Shown here in pieces: positions 44,495 to 53,524 of a stretch of DNA of 64,000 bases. A program made the position numbers and the translations under genes. The stretch covers positions 91,001 through 155,000 of the forward strand of contig JACZWU010000001.1 of NCBI GenBank assembly GCA_022571985.1, read 5' to 3'. This stretch comes from Candidatus Zixiibacteriota bacterium (GTDB lineage Bacteria; Zixibacteria; MSB-5A5; GN15; FEB-12). Each line of letters starts with the position of its first letter. The first letter of the stretch is position 1. Under the pieces are notes generated by a model. The model was not told the DNA's origin and searched no databases. It saw only the letters and a list, made by a program, of their open reading frames with translations.

Positions 44495-46855
44495 ATGCGA
44501 AAAGTAACACTATTTTTGGCAAGCGCTGTCATTTTTTCGTTAGCGCTAACAAATCAAACAAACGCAGCTGTTCCGCAGCTCATAAACTACCAGGGAGTTC
44601 TGACAGACTCAACTGGTGCCGGACTCGATACAACCGTGAACATTACTTTCACTATTTATGACGACTCATCTACCGGAAGTGTCATCTGGACGGAAGTACA
44701 GAACATTACAGTTGTTGATGGACTTTTTAGCACTCTACTGGGCGAAGACTCATTCAACCCGTTGGGATCTACTATTTTCTCAAGTCCACTACGCTATCTC
44801 GGAATCAAGGTCGGGGCAGATCCAGAAATTTCGCCAAGGACTCAACTGGTGTCGGTGCCCTATTCCTTCAACTCTGAACACGCAAGTGAAGCTGACCTCG
44901 CCACTCTGGCCCTGCATGCCGACACAGCCGACTTTGCGGATACGGCTGCCTTTTCAGTATTAGCGGCCATTGCTGAAATTGCGATTTATGCAGATTCTAC
45001 ACGCGTAGCTGACTCTCTTGACGGCTTTAGCTCTGAAGATTTTTCTCTTACCGGCCACTCTCACGGCGGAGGCGCAAGCGGCTGGACCGATGATGGCACA
45101 GTCGTGAGACTTGATGCTTCAGCTGACTCAGTAGGCATCGGCACCTCTGCCCCCTCTGAAAAGCTTGATGTAGTTGGCAATGTTATTGTCAGTGGTAAGG
45201 CTACCATTGGTCCGGGACATACGAATACAGGTGCGAACGCATTTGTTGCTGGTGATAACAACACAGTAAGCGGTATAGCAGCTACTGTTGGCGGCGGATT
45301 TAACAACGCTGCCAGCGGTGACTACTCCAATATTGGAGGCGGACAAAATAATGCAGCTAATGGCGCCCATTCAACAGTAGGCGGCGGCTCTGGCGATACT
45401 GCAAATGGCGATTGGTCCACGATCAGCGGTGGGCTTGATAACATCGCCAGCGGTCTCCTTTCCACTGTCGGCGGCGGCCAAGAAAACACCGCCAGTGAGA
45501 ATAGCAGCGTGGTCAGCGGTGGGCTTTTTAACACTGCCAGCGCGTACGGATCCACGGTCAGCGGCGGCGAAGAAAACATCGCCAGCGGCTTCCATTCCTC
45601 AATCGGCGGCGGCAGAGACAACACCGCCAGCGGCAACCAATCCGCGATCGGAGGTGGACGAGGAAATGTAGCTGATTTACTTTACTCAACCATAGGCGGC
45701 GGTTTCAACAACAAGTCTCAAGGTAGTAAAGCAACAGTAGCCGGTGGCGCTGGCAATTCCGCACTTGCAACTTCATCAACCGTGGGCGGTGGAGAAACTA
45801 ACACGGCATCCGGCATATTCTCCACTGTCGCCGGTGGACAATCTAATATTGCTGATACAAATTCATCGACTGTAGGCGGGGGCAGGTCGAACGAATCTCG
45901 AGGAGTAAGTTCTACTGTAGCGGGCGGGCGGGACAACAATGCTCTGGGAGATTGGTCAACCATTTCCGGCGGAAACGATAATATTGCTGATACGAATTAC
46001 TCGACTATAGCCGGTGGCCGGTCTAACCAAGCTCGAGGCACCTATTCTGCTGTAGTCGGAGGTTGGGTGAACCGGGCTCTAGGGAATTGGTCATTCATTG
46101 GCGGTGGTGAAGCTGACACAGCGTCCGGTTCCTATTCCACTGTCTGCGGTGGTTCCAGGAATATTGCTGATATGAGTTACTCAACCATCGGCGGTGGTCT
46201 GTCCAACCAGGCTCGAGGTACTAGAGCAACAGTAGCCGGCGGCCAGGACAACATCGCTCAAGGAACTAGTTCCACTATACCCGGTGGGATAAACAACAGT
46301 GCCCTTGGACATTATAGTTTTGCCGCCGGGCGGCGAGCAAAGGCAAATCACGCCGGAGCCTTTGTCTGGGGTGACTCTTTTGCAGGAGATGTCACATCCT
46401 CAGCAACAGATCAATTCACTGTCCGTGCTTCCGGTGGCGTACGTTTCTACAGCAACACAGCTCTCACACTCGGTGTCAAGCTTTTTCCCGGCGGCGGTGG
46501 CTGGGTATCCGTCTCTGATAGTTCTGTAAAACGAAACATTCGACCGGTAGATGAATTTGACATTCTTGAGAAGGTAGCAAGTTTACCCATCAGTCGCTGG
46601 AGCTATGAGACGCAATCTCCGAACATTGAGCATATCGGCCCGATGGCTCAGGATTTCTACGCTGCTTTTGGTTTGGGTGAGGACGAAATGGGTATTTCTA
46701 CCCTCGACCCCGATGGCGTATCACTGGCAGCAATCAAGGCCTTATATAAAGAAAACAAAAAGCTTAAAAAACAGATTCAGAGCGTTCAGGATGAATCCAG
46801 AGAAGAAATAAGGAAGCTTGAGAAAATATTGAGGGAGATATTAGACACAAAGTAA
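44495..46855 (+). CDS. Adhesin-like surface protein with 23 fifteen-residue repeats and a peptidase S74 chaperone tail
   Basis: 786 residues; CAGGAG precedes the ATG. Signal peptide LFLASAVIFSLALTNQTNA, then an N-terminal module (VPQLINYQGVLTDSTGAGLD, to about 130) shared with the genes at 47152 and 51627. Residues 266-610 are 23 consecutive 15-residue YadA-head-like repeats of the form GGGxxNxASGxxSTV without any length change. The C-terminus is a peptidase S74 intramolecular chaperone domain: self-cleavage dyad Ser674 and Lys679 in VSDSSVKRNI, MAQDFYAAFG, VSLAAIKALYKENKKLKKQI, coiled-coil end. By analogy, it trimerises into a beta-helical shaft and the tail is cut off. Likely a surface fibre or adhesin. 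Confidence 0.85.
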   Translation: MRKVTLFLASAVIFSLALTNQTNAAVPQLINYQGVLTDSTGAGLDTTVNITFTIYDDSSTGSVIWTEVQNITVVDGLFSTLLGEDSFNPLGSTIFSSPLRYLGIKVGADPEISPRTQLVSVPYSFNSEHASEADLATLALHADTADFADTAAFSVLAAIAEIAIYADSTRVADSLDGFSSEDFSLTGHSHGGGASGWTDDGTVVRLDASADSVGIGTSAPSEKLDVVGNVIVSGKATIGPGHTNTGANAFVAGDNNTVSGIAATVGGGFNNAASGDYSNIGGGQNNAANGAHSTVGGGSGDTANGDWSTISGGLDNIASGLLSTVGGGQENTASENSSVVSGGLFNTASAYGSTVSGGEENIASGFHSSIGGGRDNTASGNQSAIGGGRGNVADLLYSTIGGGFNNKSQGSKATVAGGAGNSALATSSTVGGGETNTASGIFSTVAGGQSNIADTNSSTVGGGRSNESRGVSSTVAGGRDNNALGDWSTISGGNDNIADTNYSTIAGGRSNQARGTYSAVVGGWVNRALGNWSFIGGGEADTASGSYSTVCGGSRNIADMSYSTIGGGLSNQARGTRATVAGGQDNIAQGTSSTIPGGINNSALGHYSFAAGRRAKANHAGAFVWGDSFAGDVTSSATDQFTVRASGGVRFYSNTALTLGVKLFPGGGGWVSVSDSSVKRNIRPVDEFDILEKVASLPISRWSYETQSPNIEHIGPMAQDFYAAFGLGEDEMGISTLDPDGVSLAAIKALYKENKKLKKQIQSVQDESREEIRKLEKILREILDTK
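45290..46324 (+). repeat. In-frame 45-bp repeats, 23 units
   Basis: Tandem 45-bp units encoding the GGG-xx-N-x-A-S-G repeats of the adhesin-like protein. All units keep exactly 15 codons; DNA identity between units varies, with a well conserved GGCGGCGG-like core. Confidence 0.85.
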
Positions 46856-47151
46856 AGAAAACATAATTATATTATTGCTATCGAAAATAGTAAGAAGTCT
46901 GACCACCTGACATTATACCAACTAACGAATGAAAGTGGACTCTTTCTATAAGTTTGGCCTGATTCTGCCTTATATACGGCTTGACACTCGAATTCAGAGT
47001 GTTATGTTATAGACAAATTGGGCGATATGGGCATAGGTATTCGATTTTTGAATCTTAGTCTTTTCTTCGTACCAGTCTCATATCAAAAAAATTTAAATTA
47101 CAGCTGACTGTAATTTCTAAAAAATCATAACTCATTTCTGGGAGGTTTGAA
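46856..47151. other. Intergenic region with promoter and operator-like palindrome
   Basis: About 296 bp with no gene; holds the promoter at 46981 and a leader of about 135 nt with no clear fold. Confidence 0.55.
46981..47008 (+). promoter_or_regulatory. Sigma-70-type promoter overlapped by an inverted repeat
   Basis: TTGACA at 46981-46986, 16-bp spacer, TATGTT at 47003-47008. The spacer holds a palindrome ACACTC-gaattca-GAGTGT (46984-47002) that starts inside the -35 box, a good operator candidate for a dimeric repressor acting on the gene at 47152. Confidence 0.5.
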
Positions 47152-48495
47152 ATGAAAGGCTTTGGAGCAATAACAATTGTTCTGTTGGCTGTTGCATTTA
47201 TGTTGTCAGCAAATGTCAACGCTGATGTGCCCCGGCAAATAACTTATCAGGGCGTTCTTAGTGACTCGACCGGCGCGGCTGTGCCGGATGCACCCTATCT
47301 GTTGAAGTTCATTATCTGGGATGACCCAACTGCTACCGGAGCGGGCAACGAAAAGTGGAATAGCGGTTTTCAAACGGTCAACCCTGTGGGAGGGCTTTTC
47401 AGCTATGACCTCGGTTCCAATGTAGCTCTGCCCGATGACCTGTTTGCCACCGATACCAGCCGCTGGCTCGGAATAACTGTTGGTACCGACTCGGAAATTT
47501 CTCCAAGAACCAAACTGAATTCGCAAAGCTATTCCTATGAGGCATTAAGGGCGGACACTGCCGGCGTATCAGCCTCGGTTTTTGCTAATTCAATCGGCTC
47601 AGCCGAAGTAATTGACAATTCACTGACTGCTTCCGATCTGGCTGCTGGCTCAGTCGGAACTTCTGAAGTAGCAGACAATTCATTGACCGCTAACGATCTG
47701 GCTGCTGGCTCAGTCGGAACTTCTGAAGTAGCCGACAATTCTTTGACCGCCAACGATCTTGCTGCTGGCTCAGTCGGTACTTCTGAAGTAGCCGACAATT
47801 CATTGACCGCCAACGATCTTGCTGCTGGCTCAGTCGGATCGTCTGAAGTAGCCGACAATTCATTGACCGCTTCAGATCTTGCCTCTGGCTCGGTCGGCAC
47901 ATCAGAACTTGCCAGCGGGGCTGTATTTAACGTAGATGTCAACGCTGGCGCCGCAATTGCCGTCTCAAAAATCAGTGGTACTGCTGTTAATCTGTCGTCT
48001 TCTCAAACCATTTCCGGTTCAAAGACATTTAATAATCTAAATATATCAACTACAACGCGTTACATAGTAGTACCTGGAACAGCTTTTAGTCCCGAAAAAT
48101 CCACAGATACTTACACCAAATCGTCTCTGCGTTACTACATACACAGCAGTACAGCATCGTCTAATGTAAAGTTTATGGCTCCCATCAATTTGCCTCATGG
48201 AGCAACGATTACCAAGTTTGAGGGATATTTTATGGATAATACTGCAAATAATGCCACATTTAGATTGAGAATTGGTAATACATCAGGAGGATCTTCAACC
48301 GTTGCAAATATGCAAACAAGCGGCGCCTCCACTGCTGTGAGAAAATTTGTCGATAACACCATATTTGCTGCTACAGTTGATAATGTAAATAAATTTTATT
48401 ACCTGCAAGCCGATTGGACGACTACGGTGTCTCCCTCGGCAATGAAACTCTATGGTGTCAGGGTATGGTATACTATAACTAAGCCATTGCCTTAA
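47152..48495 (+). CDS. Secreted repeat protein with adhesin-type N-terminal module
   Basis: 447 residues; GGGAGG precedes the ATG. Signal peptide IVLLAVAFMLSANVNA, then the same N-terminal module as its neighbours (VPRQITYQGVLSDSTGAAVP, ISPRTKLNSQSYSYEALRAD). Residues about 149-255 are five to six near-identical 20-residue repeats (GSVGTSEVADNSLTANDLAA). A C-terminal beta-rich domain (about 260-447) ends VRVWYTITKPLP. No dockerin or T9SS tail. The repeats resemble stalk or phage-tail-like beta-structured units; surface fibre is my inference. Confidence 0.75.
   Translation: MKGFGAITIVLLAVAFMLSANVNADVPRQITYQGVLSDSTGAAVPDAPYLLKFIIWDDPTATGAGNEKWNSGFQTVNPVGGLFSYDLGSNVALPDDLFATDTSRWLGITVGTDSEISPRTKLNSQSYSYEALRADTAGVSASVFANSIGSAEVIDNSLTASDLAAGSVGTSEVADNSLTANDLAAGSVGTSEVADNSLTANDLAAGSVGTSEVADNSLTANDLAAGSVGSSEVADNSLTASDLASGSVGTSELASGAVFNVDVNAGAAIAVSKISGTAVNLSSSQTISGSKTFNNLNISTTTRYIVVPGTAFSPEKSTDTYTKSSLRYYIHSSTASSNVKFMAPINLPHGATITKFEGYFMDNTANNATFRLRIGNTSGGSSTVANMQTSGASTAVRKFVDNTIFAATVDNVNKFYYLQADWTTTVSPSAMKLYGVRVWYTITKPLP
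47595..47910 (+). repeat. Near-identical tandem 60-bp repeats
   Basis: Units start at 47647, 47707, 47767 and 47827, with a shorter first unit (47595) and a diverging last one (47887). Units 2-5 differ by only a few bases, mostly third positions, which points to recent expansion or homogenisation. Confidence 0.9.
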
Positions 48496-48544
48496 ACAGG
48501 GAAAAGCGCCCAAGTCCTGCTATAGGATATTGAGGCATAATATT

Positions 48545-48578
48545 CTCTCATTGATTTGCTCAAATGAGAGTTCTTGAA
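48545..48578 (+). terminator. Possible terminator hairpin
   Basis: 8-bp perfect stem CTCTCATT / AATGAGAG with a 10-nt loop, followed by a weak T-rich stretch (TTCTTGAAT). AT-rich, so uncertain. Confidence 0.4.
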
Positions 48579-48723
48579 TAAACGGTAAGAAAGGGATTAG
48601 ATTGTCATGACTTCGTTGAAAAAAACTAAGAGTAAGACTTTCTTTCTTTCTTTTCTGTTCCATAAATATATTGACATATCGCTGATTTTTGAGCAAATTA
48701 TAATAATTCCCAGGAGGTTATAC

Positions 48724-49374
48724 ATGCGGTCATCCATTTTGAAAGTAACAGTTCTAATTTCCGTTTTCTTGCTTTTTGCTTCAACCAGTTTTGGGGCGGC
48801 CAAGAAAACCTCAGAAAGCGTTGAGACAAAAACAGTTGTCAGTCAGAAGCAAACCACAGCTTCAGCTGCATCAGCAAAGCAAAATACAAAAAAAGAGCCT
48901 CAAACTTCTACCAGAGATAACACCGGTTCTACGCTAATTCCGGAACAGATTTTGGTTCAGCCTCAATCGACCCCCCAAACATCTGCATCAACAGTAGCAG
49001 CTTTCAACATCAGCTGGTTCGTAATTGCTGCCGGCGGCGGATCAGGTTCTTCTACCAATTACAATCTGGGCGGAACAGCCGGCCAGACCTCTGTAGGAGG
49101 AGGCAGCTCCACAAACTATACCCTCAACTCCGGCTTTTGGCCTGGTGTCGGGGGCTGTTGCGTTGGCGGAAGTGGCGACTTAAATGGTGATGGCACCAAT
49201 TCCAATATCCTGGACCTGACCTATATTGTTGACTTTATTTTCCGCGGCGGCGACCCCTCGGTTTGCGACGGTGAAGCAGACTTAAATGGCGATGGTACTC
49301 CTTCAAATATCCTGGACTTGACTTATATAGTCGACTTTATCTTCCGTGGCGGGCCCCCGGCTGTCGGCTGTTAG
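48724..49374 (+). CDS. Small secreted dockerin-type protein
   Basis: 216 residues from the ATG at 48724, chosen because AGGAGG is 7 nt upstream and a signal peptide ([18 protein letters not shown]) then begins at residue 7; the open frame extends back to 48607 without support. A Lys/Thr/Ser/Gln-rich linker (about 25-85) is followed by a short beta module ([20 protein letters not shown] to [10 protein letters not shown]) seen again in the gene at 52894. The end carries two very regular dockerin-like repeats: [20 protein letters not shown] and [20 protein letters not shown]. Confidence 0.8.
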   Translation: MRSSILKVTVLISVFLLFASTSFGAAKKTSESVETKTVVSQKQTTASAASAKQNTKKEPQTSTRDNTGSTLIPEQILVQPQSTPQTSASTVAAFNISWFVIAAGGGSGSSTNYNLGGTAGQTSVGGGSSTNYTLNSGFWPGVGGCCVGGSGDLNGDGTNSNILDLTYIVDFIFRGGDPSVCDGEADLNGDGTPSNILDLTYIVDFIFRGGPPAVGC

Positions 49375-49472
49375 AACTATTTTTTGATTCAAGAGTGATA
49401 GCAAGGCTATCAGCCTTTCCATTCGTTAAAAATACTAAAATTAATATAGTTTCATTTATCGTAGGAGCTGTC

Positions 49473-51458
49473 ATGAAACTAAAACAATACCCTTTAGCTT
49501 TTTTCGCTATGCTTGCTATTTTTTCTCTTCCGATCACCGGCTTTGCTACTGTTCACAATATCACGATAGGCAACAATTTCTTTTCACCGCTTGGAACTAT
49601 TGTAGTTCCCGGTGATACCGTCCGCTGGACCTGGGTTGGCGGTGGCCCCCAACATTCAATTACCTCCGATATCTCTTCCCCCAAAGTCTGGGACTCGGGT
49701 ACTTCAAATACGGGCGGGAATACTTTTGACCTGGTGTTTTCAGTCGCTGACGGTCCCGGCCCTTTCCCCTACCATTGCTCCGTCCACTCTGCTACGATGA
49801 AAGATACTATATTTGTGGCCGCTGCTCCGGTTGAATACAACTCCATCTGGGAAGCATCTTCGGGTGAGTTTCCTGATTTAATTTGTCCGCAATGGGACCT
49901 AGAAATTAGCACAGATAGTGAATCACCAGTCTTTATGGGCGACACGTTGGTTATCAACACTTCAGATGCTTCCGAATTCATGTTTTTCTCTCAGCGTAAT
50001 TCCGTTATCGATATACCTAATAAGCTTGTGCTTGAAGCGCGTATGAAAGTCGTGTCGGATACCCCCATCTTGCCACAATATTCCGCGGCAAGAATAGCAT
50101 TTGTTGTCCATCCTGATTCAGGCAATATCCTTCATATAGGGAAAGATAAAATTTTCCTTTGGTCACAGCGGGATGTGGTTGGAGATGAAGCGGCTGTTGA
50201 TACTGATGATGAGTTCCATACTTATAGGATAGAAATTGACAGCCTGGGAGCTATAGAAGTTTATTATGACGATGCCCTTACTTTGACTGGATCTACTTTT
50301 CACGATATTGCATTTGCTAACTTTGTTTACATTCCATGGGGACAAGGTACGAGTCAGGCTTCTGGTGAGTCCCGCTGGCTCTATTTCAAACACAACGCCT
50401 ACGCCTTTGATACCGACTTCGATGGCGATGGGATAATTGACTCTTGCGACAACTGCTTCAATGCATTCAACCCCCTGCAGGAAGACATAGATGGCGACGG
50501 CATCGGTGATTCTTGCGATGGGTGTATCGAGCTGGTTGGTGAAGATTGCTACAACTCCGTTTGGGAGGCATCTTCGGGTAAATTCCCGATATTCTCTTGT
50601 CCTTCGTGGAACGTTTTCGCTGGGGCAATTCCTGATACTCCAGTATTTATTGATTCGTATTTGAGACTCAACACCGGTCCCCCCGCGAGCCAAGCTTACT
50701 TTTACGACCAGCTATTGACTGAATTAATCAGACCGGACGTCTGGGTAATCGAGGCAAGAATGCAGTATATTTCGGGCGAGGTGACTTTGTTTGACTGGTC
50801 AGCTCCCGTTTCAATTGGTTTTGCAGTTTCCGCGGACACTGCAAATGTTTTGGAAATTTCCAAGGACACAATCTTTGTCCGCTCCGCTGTGGGAGCACGC
50901 GGTCCGGAAGCATTTGTTGATACTGACGACAAATTCCATACTTACCGAATCGAAATAGATAGTGCAGGGAAGTTTAGGGTTTATTGGGATGACTCATTAG
51001 TCATTACTCATTCCCTTGTAGAAGGCTCATGGAGTTTGGGTGGCCGCGGACTGTTCTGGGGAGATATCAGTGGTGTTTCATTTGGCGAATCTCACTGGCA
51101 ATACGTAAAGCACAACGCTTATGCCTTTGGCACAGATATTGACAATGATGGGGTGATAGACTCTTGTGACAACTGTATAGATACTCCGAACCCCGATCAG
51201 GCAGATGCTAATAACGATGGCGAAGGTGATGCTTGCTGCTGTATTGGAAATCGCGGCGACCTAAATGGCGATGGTGCAGACGCCAATATCCTTGATCTTA
51301 CATTCGCAGTCGATAGGATTTTCCGAGGCGGCGGACCATCAGGATGCCCGGCAGAAGCAGATGTAAACGGAGACGGCAATCCTCATAATGTCCTTGATTT
51401 GACTTTCTTGGTCGATAGAATCTTCCGGGGCGGCGGCCCTCCGGGCGCTTGCTTATAA
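49473..51458 (+). CDS. Secreted cupredoxin with LamG-like domains, thrombospondin type 3 repeats and dockerin tail
   Basis: 661 residues from the ATG at 49473 (TAGGAG upstream; the frame back to 49395 is unsupported). Signal peptide then a plastocyanin-like domain (about 26-118) with a complete type 1 copper site: His61, Cys102, His105, Met109 ([11 protein letters not shown]). Two repeated beta-sandwich domains follow (about 125-310 and 360-545, both starting N-S-(I/V)-WEASSG). Each is followed by calcium-type thrombospondin 3 loops ([28 protein letters not shown]). The end has two dockerin-like repeats ([39 protein letters not shown]). An extracellular electron-transfer or copper-binding role is inferred. 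Confidence 0.85.
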   Translation: MKLKQYPLAFFAMLAIFSLPITGFATVHNITIGNNFFSPLGTIVVPGDTVRWTWVGGGPQHSITSDISSPKVWDSGTSNTGGNTFDLVFSVADGPGPFPYHCSVHSATMKDTIFVAAAPVEYNSIWEASSGEFPDLICPQWDLEISTDSESPVFMGDTLVINTSDASEFMFFSQRNSVIDIPNKLVLEARMKVVSDTPILPQYSAARIAFVVHPDSGNILHIGKDKIFLWSQRDVVGDEAAVDTDDEFHTYRIEIDSLGAIEVYYDDALTLTGSTFHDIAFANFVYIPWGQGTSQASGESRWLYFKHNAYAFDTDFDGDGIIDSCDNCFNAFNPLQEDIDGDGIGDSCDGCIELVGEDCYNSVWEASSGKFPIFSCPSWNVFAGAIPDTPVFIDSYLRLNTGPPASQAYFYDQLLTELIRPDVWVIEARMQYISGEVTLFDWSAPVSIGFAVSADTANVLEISKDTIFVRSAVGARGPEAFVDTDDKFHTYRIEIDSAGKFRVYWDDSLVITHSLVEGSWSLGGRGLFWGDISGVSFGESHWQYVKHNAYAFGTDIDNDGVIDSCDNCIDTPNPDQADANNDGEGDACCCIGNRGDLNGDGADANILDLTFAVDRIFRGGGPSGCPAEADVNGDGNPHNVLDLTFLVDRIFRGGGPPGACL

Positions 51459-51478
51459 TTGTAAAATTGCTGTTCAAT

Positions 51479-51512
51479 AAGGCAGAATTCAGAAAAGTTC
51501 TGCCTTTTCTCT
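51479..51512 (+). terminator. Rho-independent terminator after the cupredoxin gene
   Basis: 9-bp stem AAGGCAGAA / TTCTGCCTT with a 10-nt loop, then TTCTCTC. Confidence 0.75.
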
Positions 51513-51513
51513 C

Positions 51514-51542
51514 TTGACGAATTCGAAAAATCTGGCATATTT
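51514..51542 (+). promoter_or_regulatory. Candidate sigma-70-type promoter
   Basis: TTGACG at 51514-51519 and ATATTT at 51537-51542 with 17 bp between; starts right after the upstream terminator and precedes the gene at 51627 by about 80 nt. Confidence 0.4.
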
Positions 51543-51626
51543 CAAGTAACGACTCATTACTGCCGATTCATTATCTATGATATCTCATTATCTGTGTATT
51601 GAGTACAATGAACTGATTTGCAAAAG

Positions 51627-52901
51627 ATGAAGAATTTCAGACACATATTGATTTTGGCTGTTGCTATATCTGTTATTTTCATAACCATAGGCAAAGCCGA
51701 CGTTCCCGGTATTCTCAAATATCAGGGCACCCTTACTGATACTCTGGGAGAGCCAATAACAGACGGCACTTATTTCGTTCGCTTCATTATCTGGAATGAT
51801 TCCCTGAGCACAGACCCGGCCAATGAACTCTGGAATAGTAATATCCAGACCTATCTGGTTTTAGGTGGCCTTTTGGAGTCTACTTTGGGTGAATCTCCTA
51901 CCCCGACAATAAGCAGCGATATATTCTTTGGAACAGGTTCACTTTTTTTAGGAATAACCGTCGGCACAGAGCCTGAACTGAGGCCGCGGATAAAACTGGC
52001 CTCTGCCCCGTTTGCCTTCAAAGCTGCCCTCTCAGATACTGCGACTGTAGCTTTAAGTGTACCCCCTAATTCTATATCACTACAATCTTTAACAAAGAGC
52101 TCGGCAGACAGCGGTCAGGTTATAAAGTGGAGCGGTTCGGCCTGGGTAGCGGCACCGGATGAAACTAGCGATGGTGATATAACCTCGGTTATCGCCGGAA
52201 GCGGTCTCACAGGCGGCGGAAGCTCCGGTGATATTTTGATTGCGATTAAATCGAGCGGAATTATTTCAGGTCACATTTCCCTCAATGCTGTTGGTTCCAT
52301 CCAAATAGCCGCCAATGCCGTCGGTCTCTCTGAGATGGATAACAATGCCGTAGGTAGTCCACAAATTATTGATAATTCAATTACTGAAATTGATATATTA
52401 AATGAACCGGGACTAGCTCAGGGTCGGTCAGCTACCATAATCCCTTTGAGCAAGTCTACCATGACTGAGCTGACGACAGTTTCAATGTTAACTCCTACCT
52501 CTGGATTCGTTTTTGTTCAGGGCCGCGTTACAATCAGCCTGGATAGCACTACTGGCTCAAATTTCGCCTATATGCAGATAGTAGTGAACTCAACAGGTGA
52601 TACAGTTTCAGGTATGTACTCTAAAGTTGGCGCCAGTAATTATCCCAGCAGCGGCCAATACAGTTTTAACTGCACGGCCCAAAGAACATTCTTTCTGACC
52701 GGCGGCCCACAAACATTCAGGTTAGAAGCCAAATATCTTTCCCCTTCGGGAAACGCCGAAGCCAAGGCAATTTATCCGGTTCTGACTGCAATCTTCTTCC
52801 CTACTTCCTATGGGACAGTTACTCCGGTAGCAGCTGACCCAAACGACAAACCTCAGACAAACAGCTCAGCAAATGGAAAATCCCTGGGCGCTGATGAATA
52901 G
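51627..52901 (+). CDS. Secreted protein with adhesin-type N-terminal module
   Basis: 424 residues from the ATG at 51627 (a TTG three codons earlier is also open). Signal peptide HILILAVAISVIFITIG, then the shared module (VPGILKYQGTLTDTLGEPIT, LRPRIKLASAPFAFKAALSD). A glycine-rich stretch (VIAGSGLTGGGSSGDI) and short repeats resembling those of the 47152 protein (SLNAVGSIQIAANAVGLSEM) follow, then a beta-rich C-terminal domain (about 270-400). No sorting tail. Overlaps the next gene slightly, so the two are cotranscribed. Confidence 0.75.
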   Translation: MKNFRHILILAVAISVIFITIGKADVPGILKYQGTLTDTLGEPITDGTYFVRFIIWNDSLSTDPANELWNSNIQTYLVLGGLLESTLGESPTPTISSDIFFGTGSLFLGITVGTEPELRPRIKLASAPFAFKAALSDTATVALSVPPNSISLQSLTKSSADSGQVIKWSGSAWVAAPDETSDGDITSVIAGSGLTGGGSSGDILIAIKSSGIISGHISLNAVGSIQIAANAVGLSEMDNNAVGSPQIIDNSITEIDILNEPGLAQGRSATIIPLSKSTMTELTTVSMLTPTSGFVFVQGRVTISLDSTTGSNFAYMQIVVNSTGDTVSGMYSKVGASNYPSSGQYSFNCTAQRTFFLTGGPQTFRLEAKYLSPSGNAEAKAIYPVLTAIFFPTSYGTVTPVAADPNDKPQTNSSANGKSLGADE

Positions 52902-53358
52902 TCCAGCTCGATTCGTTTTCATTCTGATAACTTTTTTCATGCTTACGCTGCAAAGCGAATCATTGGCACAGAATTCTGTCAGAGTAGGCCGAAATGTAAT
53001 CGCCGGTGGTGGCAGCAAAAGCACTACTTCGATCTATAGATCGAGCGGCACTATTGGGCAAGCCTCTACCGGCAAAGCGAATACTTCGCTCTACAAACTG
53101 GGCTCCGGATTCTGGTCCGGGCCATTTTCAAGTAGCTGCTGTCTTGGAACTACCGGCGACCTTAATGCAGATGGCAAGCCCAACACCATCCTCGATTTGA
53201 CCTTCATAATTGATAAAATTTTCCGAGGCGGTTCGGACCCTGTCTGCGTGTTCGAGGGCGACCTCGACGGCAACGGCGCTCCCCTGAGAGTCAATGATAT
53301 GACAGTCATGATAGATTTTATCTTTCGGGGTGGAGACTCCCCGGTGGCTTGTCCCTGA
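52894..53358 (+). CDS. Small secreted dockerin-type protein
   Basis: 154 residues from the ATG at 52894, overlapping the previous stop by 8 bp; an in-frame ATG at 52873 is an alternative. Signal peptide FVFILITFFMLTLQSESLAQ. The short beta module NVIAGGGSKSTTSIYRSSGT to KLGSGFWSGP matches the gene at 48724. Two dockerin-like repeats follow (GDLNADGKPNTILDLTFIID, DLDGNGAPLRVNDMTVMIDF), the second partly degenerate. Probably acts together with the fibre-like protein encoded just upstream. Confidence 0.78.
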   Translation: MNSPARFVFILITFFMLTLQSESLAQNSVRVGRNVIAGGGSKSTTSIYRSSGTIGQASTGKANTSLYKLGSGFWSGPFSSSCCLGTTGDLNADGKPNTILDLTFIIDKIFRGGSDPVCVFEGDLDGNGAPLRVNDMTVMIDFIFRGGDSPVACP

Positions 53359-53524
53359 GCCCATTACGACATCAATTTCCACCAAAGTTTCAGGTTTTCT
53401 GCCATCAATTTGCCTTTCAGCAGATTGACAAGCCTCTTATTTCTTGATATTTTATAAATCTATTTGAGAATATAACCATTTAGATTTTGCTGCAATATGA
53501 GCGGATATGCGGAGGTAACCTTAA

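Noticed and set aside
45061..46000. Long Pro/Ala/Ser-rich minus-strand ORFs opposite the adhesin repeats
   Set aside because: They are antisense shadows of the 45-bp periodic coding repeats, without start signals.
47535..47942. 135-codon minus-strand ORF with repeats
   Set aside because: Antisense reading of the 60-bp repeat array of the plus-strand gene.
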